Source: an uncultured Oscillochloris sp. | Lineage (GTDB): Bacteria; Chloroflexota; Chloroflexia; Chloroflexales; Chloroflexaceae | Direction of reading: 5' to 3' | NCBI GenBank assembly: GCA_903877345.1 | Contig: CAIRDL010000893.1 | Coordinates: 1 to 19,608 of the forward strand | DNA length: 19,608 nucleotides | Shown: one piece after another, positions 1 to 7,626 of the stretch | Position numbering within the stretch: position 1 is the stretch's first letter | Layout: the number at the start of each line of letters is the position of its first letter | Translations under genes and position numbers: made by a program | The notes under the pieces: model-generated | Seen by the model: the letters and a program-made list of their open reading frames with translations, nothing else | Told to the model about the DNA's origin: nothing | Databases searched by the model: none

Positions 1-38
1 CAGATGGGATGTTTTAAATCTTCCGCTTCCCTAAGTCG

Positions 39-1049
39 TTAGACTGAACCAGGCGCGGGTGCCGGAACCCGGAGGACGAGCGCCACTATGATTATAAGCA
101 GCAACAGGATAACTGTCACGCTAATCCCGCCGATCAACAGCCAGAGCAGCCACGGTCGCGCTGTTGGCCCGTTGCTTAGCAAGGGCGGCTCGGGCAGTTG
201 ATAGCCGCGCTGCGCCCCCGCCTGACGCAGCGCAACCGCCACCGCTTGCATCGTTGGGTAGCGCCGTTCGCGCTGCGGTTGGATACAAGCATCTACGACG
301 GCGGCCACCTCGACCGAGCTATGGGGCGCAAGCTGTTGGAGCGGCGGGAACGGCACCTCCCGAATCATTTGGAGCAACACCACGGCGGCGAGGTCGGGAT
401 TGTTACGCGGTTGGCAGCCGCTGAGCAATTCGTAGAGGACGACCCCGAAGGAGTAGATGTCGCTGCCCCGCCGCACATAGCGCTGATCGCCGAAGGTCTG
501 TTCGGGCGACATATAGGCGAGCGTCCCTCGTGGGCGTTGGTCGTGCGCGAAGGTCTGCTCACCCAAGGCGCGGGCCAAGCCGAAGTCGCCCAACACCGGT
601 TGCCCGCCGCGCAACATAATGTTACTCGGCTTGAGGTCGCGGTGGATGATGCCCAAATCGTGGGTGTAGGCGAGGGCGTCAGCGACTTGAACGGCGAGGA
701 AGAGGGCGACCTCCTCGCGCAACGGCCCCTGGTTGCGCTGGAGCAGGTCGTAGAGTGAGCCGTCGGGCAGATACTCAGTGGCGATGAAGAAGTAACGACC
801 CTGCCCCGCAACTTCATAACTCCCCGCGTCGAGCATCCGCAGCACATTGGGATGCTGCATCTGCTCAAGCAGCCGCGCCTCGCGCAGAAAGCGCTGCTCG
901 GTCTCGCGGTTCATGCCGTAACCGGGCGGCAGCAGTTTCAGCGCGACCTGCCCGTGCTTGGGGTGTTGCGCAAGGTAGACTTGGGCGTGCCCGCCCCCAA
1001 TGAAGCGCTGGAGTTGGTAGCGGCCAAACTGCTGCGGTGGGTTGATCAT
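39..1049 (-). CDS. Membrane-anchored Ser/Thr protein kinase, PknB-like, minimal ectodomain (336 aa)
   Basis: Phosphorylates Ser/Thr residues of cytoplasmic partners. The kinase domain spans about residues 9-275, with VALK Lys38, the helix-C Glu57, HRDLKPSN at 136-143, DFG at 155-157, SPE at 181-183 and the SDIYSFG Asp197, so all catalytic residues are present. One TM helix (about 299-327) is followed by only about 10 residues outside, so unlike the neighbouring kinase it has essentially no sensor. The Gly-rich loop reads IGGGHAQVY, one residue shorter than the usual IGxGGMGxVY. This may slow ATP handling or may simply be tolerated. The ATG at 1049 lacks a clear Shine-Dalgarno sequence. It is the last gene of the kinase/phosphatase run and is separated from the next kinase by 164 bp containing a palindromic repeat. 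The family is certain; its ligand and targets are unknown. Confidence 0.93.
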   Translation of the reverse strand: MINPPQQFGRYQLQRFIGGGHAQVYLAQHPKHGQVALKLLPPGYGMNRETEQRFLREARLLEQMQHPNVLRMLDAGSYEVAGQGRYFFIATEYLPDGSLYDLLQRNQGPLREEVALFLAVQVADALAYTHDLGIIHRDLKPSNIMLRGGQPVLGDFGLARALGEQTFAHDQRPRGTLAYMSPEQTFGDQRYVRRGSDIYSFGVVLYELLSGCQPRNNPDLAAVVLLQMIREVPFPPLQQLAPHSSVEVAAVVDACIQPQRERRYPTMQAVAVALRQAGAQRGYQLPEPPLLSNGPTARPWLLWLLIGGISVTVILLLLIIIVALVLRVPAPAPGSV

Positions 1050-1213
1050 ACGGTTAGGCGTGTTTCCGAGTCGGTGGTTCCAATGTCACGGTTCGTACCC
1101 TCACGGGGTTTGGAGAGACGCAAGATTTTGCGTCTCTACCCCTCACCGCAAACGGTAGAATTGGCTTGAACTGTGCCTTAGATTTACCGGGGCTGCTGAC
1201 TAGGCATACGCCA
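1050..1213. other. Intergenic gap between the two terminal kinases
   Basis: A 164-bp spacer holding one copy of the GTAGAGACGC-type palindrome (1114-1137). I found no convincing promoter or ORF with an RBS in it. Whether the downstream kinase is read from the same transcript is therefore open. Confidence 0.6.
1114..1137. repeat. Dispersed palindrome, family A (single copy)
   Basis: Ten-base perfect arms, AGAGACGCAA and TTGCGTCTCT, enclose a GATT loop. The same unit recurs four times in tandem at 9917-10042. On the minus-strand transcript it would fold into a hairpin between the stop of the 1214-2806 kinase and the start of the 39-1049 kinase. No T-run follows it, so a classical intrinsic terminator is not supported. 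Confidence 0.85.
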
Positions 1214-2806
1214 TCATTGCCCGCCTGGACTTGGGTAGCCGCCCCCACCACCGTCACCCCCGCGACCTCCGCCACCACCGCCTCCATCGCTTCTTACCGG
1301 CGTATGGGTTGGTAGCTCTGTCGGGAAGATCGGCAGCGGTACGACGGTTGGCGGCGGCCCTGTCGGCGGCCCTGGTGCGACGGGCGGTTGCACTGGTGCG
1401 ACAGTTGGCGGCTCTGGTGGGACGGTCGGCGGGACGGTCGGCGACGGCATCGGGATGCGGGTTGGTGGCTTCGGCGTGAGGGTTGGACGCACCGGCCTCG
1501 GCGTATCCGTCGGCGTTGGCGGCACCAGCGTGACTGTGGACGACTGCATCGGGACGCTGGTGCTGGTGAGTAAATCTCGCATACTCGAAAAGATCTGCTG
1601 CTCCGGCGTGTCCGTCGGCAGTAGCGACACCAGCGTGACCGTCGGCTTCGTCGGGGCGATGGTGCTAGTGGTCGTGAGTGAATCCCGCATACCCGAAAAG
1701 ATCTGCGGCACCGGTGTGTGTGTCAGTTCCGGCGTGTATGTCGGGGCGATGGTGCTAGTGGCACTCCCTTGGAACGTGGTGACGCTGGGCGGGAGTTGCG
1801 GCATTCTCGGCTGTTCCGCCTCTACAGATTGGCGCATAAGCACGGTGACGAGGAGCACGACAACCAGTAGGAGCAGCACCCCGCCCCCGCCCGCCACCCA
1901 GGGCAGCCACCTGCTAGTCGCGGCGCTTGTACCCGCCGAGGCGGGCGGGCGCAACGACTGGATCGGTTGCAGCATTGGTGCCATCCCGGCGGCATGCAGG
2001 CTCGCGCCGAAGCTGATTGCGTCGGCGGGTCGCTCGTCGGGGTTGAGCGCCATCACCTGCATGAGTGCCGCGCCCAGTTTTGGGGAAAGCTGTGGGTTCA
2101 AGGCATGAACGGGACGCAACGGGTCGGGCCGCTGCCTCAGCACTTCGGCGGCGCGGGCTAACGCATCCGTTGGCGGCACCCCCGTGAGCAGATGATAGAG
2201 CGTTGCGCCAAGCGCGTAGAGGTCGCTACGCGGGTCGGTACCCGTCCCGTGTAGTTGCTCCAACGGGGCGTACTGGAGCGTGTAGCCGTAAACACTGCGC
2301 GAAACACTGGCATGGGCTTGGCGGTGCGCCCCTTTCGCCAGCCCGAAGTCGAGCAGAATCACCTCACCGCGTGGGGTCAGCTTCAGGTTCTGCGGCTTGA
2401 TGTCCCGGTGGACGACGGGCGGTTGGTGGCTGTGGAGATAGTCTAGCCCGGCGAGGAGTTGGCTGGCCCAGCGCAGGACGGTTTCTGCCGGAAAGGGCTG
2501 CCCCCGCTGTGCCAGGGCCGTCGCCAAGTCTTCGCCGGGAATGAACTGCATCACCAGGAACTGTCCGTTAGCATCAGTGAACGTGTCAATGACGGCGGGC
2601 AGCACCGAGTGGCGTAGGCGGGCCAAGATCTGGGCTTCGCGCTCGAAAGATGCGCTGCTCTGCCCACCGTTCGTGAGCAATTGCTTCAGCGCCACTGAAC
2701 TACCGAGCCGCTGATCATACGCCTCGTAGACTGCGCCCATGCCGCCCTGTCCAATCAGGCGGACGATGCTGTAGCGTTGGTAAATGAGCGTGTTGGGCGC
2801 GAGCAT
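1214..2806 (-). CDS. Transmembrane Ser/Thr kinase with repetitive Thr/Pro and Gly-rich extracellular stalk (530 aa)
   Basis: PknB-type receptor kinase. The catalytic domain is about residues 11-270: canonical GQGGMG loop 19-24, Lys41, Glu57, HRDIKPQN 133-140, DFG 153-155 and PLE in place of APE near 181-183. A TM helix (about 301-324) separates it from roughly 200 outside residues. These have no PASTA repeats. They are Thr/Pro/Ser-rich, carry two 35-36-residue repeats (QIFSxMRDxLT...TDTP) and end in a Gly-rich tail (GGGGGGGRGG). Such a stalk could span or bind the wall and be heavily O-glycosylated (inference). The start is ATG at 2806, 11 bp after the PP2C stop, with a GGGAG unusually close to it (2 nt). 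Gene order VWA-PP2C-kinase suggests the PP2C is its direct antagonist. Confidence 0.93.
   Translation of the reverse strand: MLAPNTLIYQRYSIVRLIGQGGMGAVYEAYDQRLGSSVALKQLLTNGGQSSASFEREAQILARLRHSVLPAVIDTFTDANGQFLVMQFIPGEDLATALAQRGQPFPAETVLRWASQLLAGLDYLHSHQPPVVHRDIKPQNLKLTPRGEVILLDFGLAKGAHRQAHASVSRSVYGYTLQYAPLEQLHGTGTDPRSDLYALGATLYHLLTGVPPTDALARAAEVLRQRPDPLRPVHALNPQLSPKLGAALMQVMALNPDERPADAISFGASLHAAGMAPMLQPIQSLRPPASAGTSAATSRWLPWVAGGGGVLLLLVVVLLVTVLMRQSVEAEQPRMPQLPPSVTTFQGSATSTIAPTYTPELTHTPVPQIFSGMRDSLTTTSTIAPTKPTVTLVSLLPTDTPEQQIFSSMRDLLTSTSVPMQSSTVTLVPPTPTDTPRPVRPTLTPKPPTRIPMPSPTVPPTVPPEPPTVAPVQPPVAPGPPTGPPPTVVPLPIFPTELPTHTPVRSDGGGGGGGRGGDGGGGGYPSPGGQ
1502..1759 (-). repeat. Imperfect tandem repeat encoding the kinase stalk (about 108-bp period)
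   Basis: Two full copies and one truncated copy of a unit of about 108 bp encode residues about 350-435 of the kinase. QIFSGMRDSLTTTSTIAPT is followed by QIFSSMRDLLTSTSV, each ending in TDTP. A preceding partial copy keeps TSTIAPT. The copies are diverged in both DNA and protein, so the duplication is not recent. Position 1650-1663 shares 14 identical bases with the stalk of the PP2C gene at 10334-10347. Confidence 0.8.
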
Positions 2807-2817
2807 AGCTCCCGATT

Positions 2818-4491
2818 CTATTGGTTGCTGGCGGTTGGCTTGCTCTGCGGCGCTTGACCGTCAGGCCAGAAACGAACAATGACAAAGCGCTGCTGATCGC
2901 TCAGGTTGACGGGAATCGGCAGTCCATCCTTGTGAACCTGGAAGCGTAAGTCCGTGATGCCACGCGCCACCCCAGCACAACGCGCCCCCGTAGTTCCAGA
3001 GCTAAACTGGTCACCGCGCCCAACAATGATAAAGGTGGTCTCCGGTGCCGCCGAGAAGATCACAAAGGCATCATTCTTTTCGAGATTGGGTTCGAGTACA
3101 CACTCGTTGGCGGCGCTCAACTCAGCTTCGGTCAACGGTAAACCTGCGACGGTTGGGTTGTTTGCGAAGACAGTGGCAGGTTCCTCAGCATACTTGATTA
3201 AATAGACGCCGCCTGCCGACGGGAAGGCAGAGGTGCGGTGGCTCTTGTAGCCATTTGGCACCGCGATGCTCTGGGGGATAACCGTGCCAGTGTAACAAAG
3301 TGCAAAGCTACCGCCGGGAATAGTGACTGAATCGTCTGTTGTTCCGTCGCTAAGCTTGAAGGTCAGTTCCCCCTGGTCATTGGCACGGGCAAACACCAGC
3401 GCCGGAAGGTTCGTCGCCTGTGCTTGGTCTTTACACTCGGTATAAGCAGCCGTCTCCTGATCGCCAATCCAGTCATCATGCTCAGTGACATTCCACATTT
3501 CGATGCGGGGTAGCGGCTGTTGCGGGGTGCTGGATCGGGCGGTGGGCGCTGGGCGCACGGTGCTGGTAGGTGCGATAAATGAGACGGCACTCGGCGACCC
3601 TTCAGGCTTGGTTGCCGTCGAGCGCCCAACCAACGCGGCAAGCAGCACGGCAATAATGACGAGCACAAACATGATGCCGCCCGCCCATGCGCCAATCAGC
3701 AGTGGCGCGATCCGCCGAGCAGCAGGACGCGCCGGCCCGTAGTAGCCCACCGCCGCCGTGATATTGTCAGGAGCATGCTGCGCGACCGCCAACTGCACCA
3801 AACGCGCCGCCGCCTGTTCCGGTGGCCCCGCCAGGGTTTGCTTGAGCAGCGCATCGCTCACTACCTCGAACAGCCCATCGGTGCAAAGCAGCAGCCGATC
3901 CTCAGGGCGAAGTTTCAGACACCGCACATGGGGCGTAATTGGCTTCGGGCTGCCGAGGTGCTGCGTGAGCACATTCCGGTAGATGTGCTGGCGGGCCTCC
4001 TCTTCGTTGAGCAGACCCTCACGGAGCCGCCCCGTGACCCAGCGATCATCTTCGCTGAGGAGCTGCAGGTGGTCGTCACGCCAAAGATACGCACGACTGT
4101 CGCCAACATTCGCAAGACAGACGCGCTCGTTTTCAGCGACCGCCACCACCAGCGTACTGCCCATCCCCTGCAACGCGGCATCGCTCTGCCCAACTTGCAC
4201 CAACTCCTGGCTCGTCTGCTGGATCGCAACTTCCAGCGCCTGCTCGGCGCTATCCCCTAGTTGGGCATAGTAGTGCTGGATGATGCGCCGGACGACCATT
4301 GCACTCGCTTGCTGCCCGCCCTGATGCCCACCCATCCCATCAGCAACGGCGCAGAGGCGTCCGCCCGGCGGCACAAACGCCGGGTCGTGCTCTAGCGTCG
4401 TCGCATCCGGCACGATCTGCACACTATCCTCGTTGACCGTGCGGTTTGGCCCTTGATCCGTCGCCGTAAACCATTGGAGCAGGTAGGGCAT
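2818..4491 (-). CDS. Transmembrane PP2C-type Ser/Thr phosphatase with unknown ectodomain (557 aa)
   Basis: Metal-dependent phosphatase that would dephosphorylate the kinases and their targets. Numbered from ATG 4491, the PP2C domain covers about residues 6-250: NED 20-22, DGMGG 51-55, GSTL 111-114, GDSRAYL 130-136, TDG 204-206 and DN 242-243, so the metal site is complete. A TM helix (about 261-289) leads to an outside region of about 265 residues, in which I recognise no family. It has several Cys (for example ECKD, LCYT, NECV, ARCAGV) that could form disulfides. The frame stays open upstream to a TTG at 4536 that overlaps the VWA stop, but that TTG has no Shine-Dalgarno. ATG 4491 has AGGA about 9 nt upstream and begins at the usual PP2C N-terminus, so I prefer it. 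It lies 41 bp after the VWA gene. Confidence 0.93.
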   Translation of the reverse strand: MPYLLQWFTATDQGPNRTVNEDSVQIVPDATTLEHDPAFVPPGGRLCAVADGMGGHQGGQQASAMVVRRIIQHYYAQLGDSAEQALEVAIQQTSQELVQVGQSDAALQGMGSTLVVAVAENERVCLANVGDSRAYLWRDDHLQLLSEDDRWVTGRLREGLLNEEEARQHIYRNVLTQHLGSPKPITPHVRCLKLRPEDRLLLCTDGLFEVVSDALLKQTLAGPPEQAAARLVQLAVAQHAPDNITAAVGYYGPARPAARRIAPLLIGAWAGGIMFVLVIIAVLLAALVGRSTATKPEGSPSAVSFIAPTSTVRPAPTARSSTPQQPLPRIEMWNVTEHDDWIGDQETAAYTECKDQAQATNLPALVFARANDQGELTFKLSDGTTDDSVTIPGGSFALCYTGTVIPQSIAVPNGYKSHRTSAFPSAGGVYLIKYAEEPATVFANNPTVAGLPLTEAELSAANECVLEPNLEKNDAFVIFSAAPETTFIIVGRGDQFSSGTTGARCAGVARGITDLRFQVHKDGLPIPVNLSDQQRFVIVRFWPDGQAPQSKPTASNQ

Positions 4492-4532
4492 GAGGTATTC
4501 CTGCGAGGGTGGGCGAGGCCACCGGAGCTTGC

Positions 4533-6377
4533 TCAACGCAATTGCTGAAAGATCAACGTGGTTGTGCCGATCTCAATACGATCATTGTGCTGTAAGCGCA
4601 ACTTCGTCACGGGCTTGCCGTTGACCCGCAATCCGTTGGTGCTGCCCAAATCCACAATCGTAAAGCCATTCTCCAGAAAGCGCACCCGCGCATGCTCAGC
4701 CGAGACGAGCCGATCATCCAGGATCATATCGGACGTCTGGTGCCGCCCGATCAGCACCTCTTTCGTCGGTGTCAGGTGCAACTGCATAGGGTTAGCCTGC
4801 CCCTGCTGCACCACCAGCAGCGCCCCCGGTTGCGCTTGCGGCTGCGCCAGTTCCGTCGCCGCCATCGGCCCGCCGCCGCCACCGCCACGGTTCGGCATAT
4901 AGACCCCCGTCGGCCCGGCGGGCGCTGGCTGAAGCGGTGGCGGCGGGAGCACCGTTGGTGGCCCCAGATTACTCCCCAGCATCGGCAGTGGGGTGGCTTG
5001 GTTATAGGCCGTATTCGGCCCGCCCATATTGGCCGCGTTGCGCCGTTGCAGCACCATCAGCAGCACCACGAGCCCAACTAAAAACAGCATCAGCACCACG
5101 ACGGCAACCCAACCCCAAAGCGGGAACTGGAACGGGGCGGTAACGAACAGCACCGGGCGGGGTGCCGGCCTGCTTTTTACTCCGGCAGCATCAACCGCCT
5201 GTAGCTCCAACGTATGCGTGCCTGACACAACCGTGCCCGCCGGGGTCCACGTATAGTTCCACGTTGCACTAATGAGCGTCTCAGTGACCACCGTTTCGCT
5301 GTCGAGCAGCAGGCTAACGGTGCAAGGGGCCGTGCATTGACTCACGTTTGCTGCGATGGTATTGGGCCGATTGATCACGATGGGATCGGGGAGCGTGAGT
5401 TGCGGCGACGGGCGCGGAATGGGGAGCGAGGTTGGTGGCGCGCTTGGTGTAGGTGTCGGTGCGGGAGTCACCAGCGACATCGAGGTTGTCGCTGCGCCAA
5501 CCTCAGGCACATTCACACTGAGGTTCAGCACGTAGCTCTGATTATCGCTAGGCAGCGCCGAGGTGAAATGCAGCGCATATTGTTGGCGCAAGGCCGTGCC
5601 GACACTCGTGTAAGCCGCAGACAGTTCGGCAGGTTGGGCCACCGAGTAGTAGCGTCCGTTCGTTGCCAACAGGCGCAGTTCCTGATCCAAGACTGCGTTG
5701 CCGACGCCGATCACATAAAGCGGGATCTGCTTCGTATCGGACTCGTGTCGCGCATCGCTCAACGTTAGGCTGGTAACACCACTAGCCTGGGTATTCTTCC
5801 CGTCAGTCACGAGTACCACCGCCTGCCGCCCCCCTTGTCGGGCAGCAGCAAGCTTAATACTCTCAACCGCCCCATTGTAGAGTGCCGTGTAGTCTTGGAG
5901 ATTCTCGGCCTGAAGGGCATTGATCTGGTTGATGATCTTGCCATGATCAAGGGTGAATCCTTCAACGATTTGTGACTTGTCGCCAAAGAAGACAAGCGCA
6001 AGCTCGTCGTTGGGCGTCATGGCCTGGATAAACTGCACCGCCGCCTGTTTCATCTGCGCCAAGTCGTTCTTGATGCTCTTACTGATGTCCAGCGCCAGCA
6101 CAACCCTAAGGCTAACCTGATCGGGGGCCACCATCGTTACTTCACGCAGCGGGACATTCTGCCCATTCTCGGTCAGCACGAACGCCTCGGGGCCGAGGTT
6201 TGGCACGGCCTTGCCCTGTCCATCGGCAACCGACACGAAGAGTTGCACCGCAGGGAACGCCGTGGCATCCAGCCGATCAATTCGTATGCTCGGAATCGCC
6301 TGAGCGGTCACTAGGGGCGAGCCGCCCAGCGCCCACAGCACCACCAGTCCCGTCAGAAAGCGCAGTAGCTGGCGCAT
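4533..6377 (-). CDS. Extracellular VWA - TM - cytoplasmic FHA receptor-like protein (614 aa)
   Basis: Links an outside adhesion or ligand domain to phospho-Thr recognition inside. From ATG 6377: signal peptide 1-27; N-terminal beta domain; VWA domain about 89-270 with a complete MIDAS (DISKS 97-101, Thr164, Asp192 of TDGK); Pro/Thr linker 304-330; Ig-like domain about 331-412 with one Cys pair (348/352); TM 417-444; Pro/Gly linker; FHA domain 519-614 with GR 544-545, Ser559, His562 and STNG 579-582. The layout resembles a BatA-like VWA fused to an FHA domain. A GTG directly before the ATG is also possible, but AGGAG is spaced 8 nt from the ATG and only 5 nt from the GTG. It starts about 11 bp after the FHA membrane protein stop, so translation is probably coupled. 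Confidence 0.92.
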   Translation of the reverse strand: MRQLLRFLTGLVVLWALGGSPLVTAQAIPSIRIDRLDATAFPAVQLFVSVADGQGKAVPNLGPEAFVLTENGQNVPLREVTMVAPDQVSLRVVLALDISKSIKNDLAQMKQAAVQFIQAMTPNDELALVFFGDKSQIVEGFTLDHGKIINQINALQAENLQDYTALYNGAVESIKLAAARQGGRQAVVLVTDGKNTQASGVTSLTLSDARHESDTKQIPLYVIGVGNAVLDQELRLLATNGRYYSVAQPAELSAAYTSVGTALRQQYALHFTSALPSDNQSYVLNLSVNVPEVGAATTSMSLVTPAPTPTPSAPPTSLPIPRPSPQLTLPDPIVINRPNTIAANVSQCTAPCTVSLLLDSETVVTETLISATWNYTWTPAGTVVSGTHTLELQAVDAAGVKSRPAPRPVLFVTAPFQFPLWGWVAVVVLMLFLVGLVVLLMVLQRRNAANMGGPNTAYNQATPLPMLGSNLGPPTVLPPPPLQPAPAGPTGVYMPNRGGGGGGPMAATELAQPQAQPGALLVVQQGQANPMQLHLTPTKEVLIGRHQTSDMILDDRLVSAEHARVRFLENGFTIVDLGSTNGLRVNGKPVTKLRLQHNDRIEIGTTTLIFQQLR

Positions 6378-6388
6378 CACATAGGCTC

Positions 6389-7315
6389 CTACTTGCTGAC
6401 TCGCATGAAAGCCATCTGGACGTTCGGCCCCAGCTTGATCTGATCGCCATCGTGCAGCACATGCTTCTGGATCGGCTGATCATTGACATAGGTATGATTC
6501 GTACTGGCGAGGTCATACAGCACAAACTGCCCCTGCTCCATCCGAATGCGGGCATGTTCCCCTGAAATCTTGGTGTCGTCGAGCACCACTTCGCAACGGC
6601 CCGGATCGCGCCCCAGCGTGACCTGATCTTGGAGGCGGTGTTCACGCCCGGCGCGGGGGCCGTTGCGTTCGACCAGCCATGCCAGCACCGGCGCGGGGCG
6701 GTTCGCCATTTCGGTACGGGCGACCGGAGCAGCGGGACGTGGGCCGGGGTTATGGCCTGCCATCTGGTTGGTTGGCAACTGGGTGGGCGGAATGGGGGCA
6801 GGCGCACCGATCACTGGCCCACCACCGGACATCGCGTAGGGCTGCGGCATCATCGTTGGCCCTTGTTGCATGCCCCGTGCCCGACTATAGCCCAGCGCCG
6901 TGCCGGGTAGCAGCAGGCCCACAAGGAAAACAATGTTAATCACGAAGCCGAACATTTGGATGATAGCCACACCGGCGGTACCGCCGACGAGCAGCACGAT
7001 GATCAGCACAAAGGTCAGCAGAGCCGACACGGCATAAAGCACCACCGAGGTGATCCGCGCCCAGTTTCGCAGCATCCACAGGCCATAGCCACAAACGACC
7101 TGCAATACTCCCATCAACACGGTAATGAGTCCAATGCTGATGCCGATAACCATCAGCGTGCCGGCACCGCCCACCCCGAACGCGCCAAAGATCTGATTGA
7201 GCGTATCCATCGCAATGGCCGAGGCTATGATCAGCCCAAAACCCGACAGCACACTGAAGGCGCCTGAGATCCAATTGTAGATTGCGGCGGCGGTTCCCCA
7301 TCCTGGTCGTCGCAT
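6389..7315 (-). CDS. Four-helix membrane protein with C-terminal FHA domain (308 aa)
   Basis: From ATG 7315: four hydrophobic helices (about 10-36, 52-78, 88-112, 118-142) with very short loops, a Pro/Gly-rich linker (about 150-205) and a cytoplasmic FHA domain (about 210-305) with GR 235-236, Ser251 and His254. The usual NG turn is replaced by Asn273-His274, which may change phosphopeptide affinity. I do not recognise the membrane domain. It could anchor a signalling complex or sense membrane state. The frame also opens with a GTG at 7321, but a GAGG sits 1 nt from the GTG and about 7 nt from the ATG, favouring the ATG. It follows a 311-bp spacer with repeats and precedes the VWA-FHA gene by about 11 bp. 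Confidence 0.9.
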   Translation of the reverse strand: MRRPGWGTAAAIYNWISGAFSVLSGFGLIIASAIAMDTLNQIFGAFGVGGAGTLMVIGISIGLITVLMGVLQVVCGYGLWMLRNWARITSVVLYAVSALLTFVLIIVLLVGGTAGVAIIQMFGFVINIVFLVGLLLPGTALGYSRARGMQQGPTMMPQPYAMSGGGPVIGAPAPIPPTQLPTNQMAGHNPGPRPAAPVARTEMANRPAPVLAWLVERNGPRAGREHRLQDQVTLGRDPGRCEVVLDDTKISGEHARIRMEQGQFVLYDLASTNHTYVNDQPIQKHVLHDGDQIKLGPNVQMAFMRVSK

Positions 7316-7446
7316 CGTCACGCCTCTTTCTTTTCATGCCAAGGCAAAGCTGAAACTTACGATTCGGACATGTTGATCAGCACGTTTGCGGGCTGTTTTT
7401 TGGCTTGTATGCCCCACTGCGGAGGCACCAGCGCCGCGAAATCGGG

Positions 7447-7523
7447 GCTGCCTTCGACAAGCTCAGGCAGCCCTGGCAGGCAGCCCCGGCAAGCGACTGC
7501 TGCCTGAGCTTGTCGAAGGCAGC
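7447..7523. repeat. 25-bp perfect inverted repeat, family B
   Basis: The arms are 7447-7471 and 7499-7523 and are exact reverse complements. Each contains CCTTCGACAAGCTCAGG or its complement, and the loop is 27 nt. The arm sequence is of a type I recall as dispersed in many bacterial genomes. On the plus strand the right arm is followed by GTTTTTC, but no plus-strand gene ends here. On the coding (minus) strand no T-run follows. Confidence 0.9.
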
Positions 7524-7571
7524 GTTTTTCGCGAAGATCGCCAGCCAAGTTGGTTGGATGTACTAGCCCGC

Positions 7572-7594
7572 AGGCCAAGTTCCGAACTTGGCCT
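7572..7594. repeat. 23-bp palindrome, family C
   Basis: Eleven-base perfect arms AGGCCAAGTTC and GAACTTGGCCT flank a single C. It lies 33 bp 3' of the small FHA gene's stop codon. It could act as an mRNA 3' hairpin, but it has no U-tract and looks like another dispersed intergenic palindrome. Confidence 0.85.
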
Positions 7595-7626
7595 ACAAAT
7601 GCGCGAATGACGAGCTGAAACATGCC

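Larger units (their letters stand above)
7316..7626. other. Repeat-filled spacer between two FHA genes
   Basis: 311 bp with no credible gene. It holds a 25-bp inverted repeat pair (7447-7523) and a 23-bp palindrome (7572-7594). A minus-strand ORF through here is only a translation of these repeats (LRQAQ and PELVEG). No clear promoter was found for the downstream FHA membrane protein gene. Its Shine-Dalgarno (AAGAGG) lies at the left edge. Confidence 0.7.

Noticed and set aside
1054..1287. Minus-strand ORF of 77 codons between the two kinases
   Set aside because: It overlaps the end of the kinase in another frame and runs through the palindromic repeat. No supporting start signals.
4492..4536. 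15-residue N-terminal extension of the PP2C from a TTG start
   Set aside because: The TTG has no Shine-Dalgarno and the extra residues precede the normal PP2C start. ATG 4491 has AGGA in the right place.
7499..7530. Intrinsic terminator ending in GTTTTTC on the plus strand
   Set aside because: No plus-strand gene ends there; the T-run is on the wrong strand for the genes present. It is part of a dispersed repeat.
7357..7623. Minus-strand ORF of 88 codons in the FHA spacer
   Set aside because: Most of it is the translation of the inverted repeat (LRQAQ and PELVEG). It has no ribosome site or domain.
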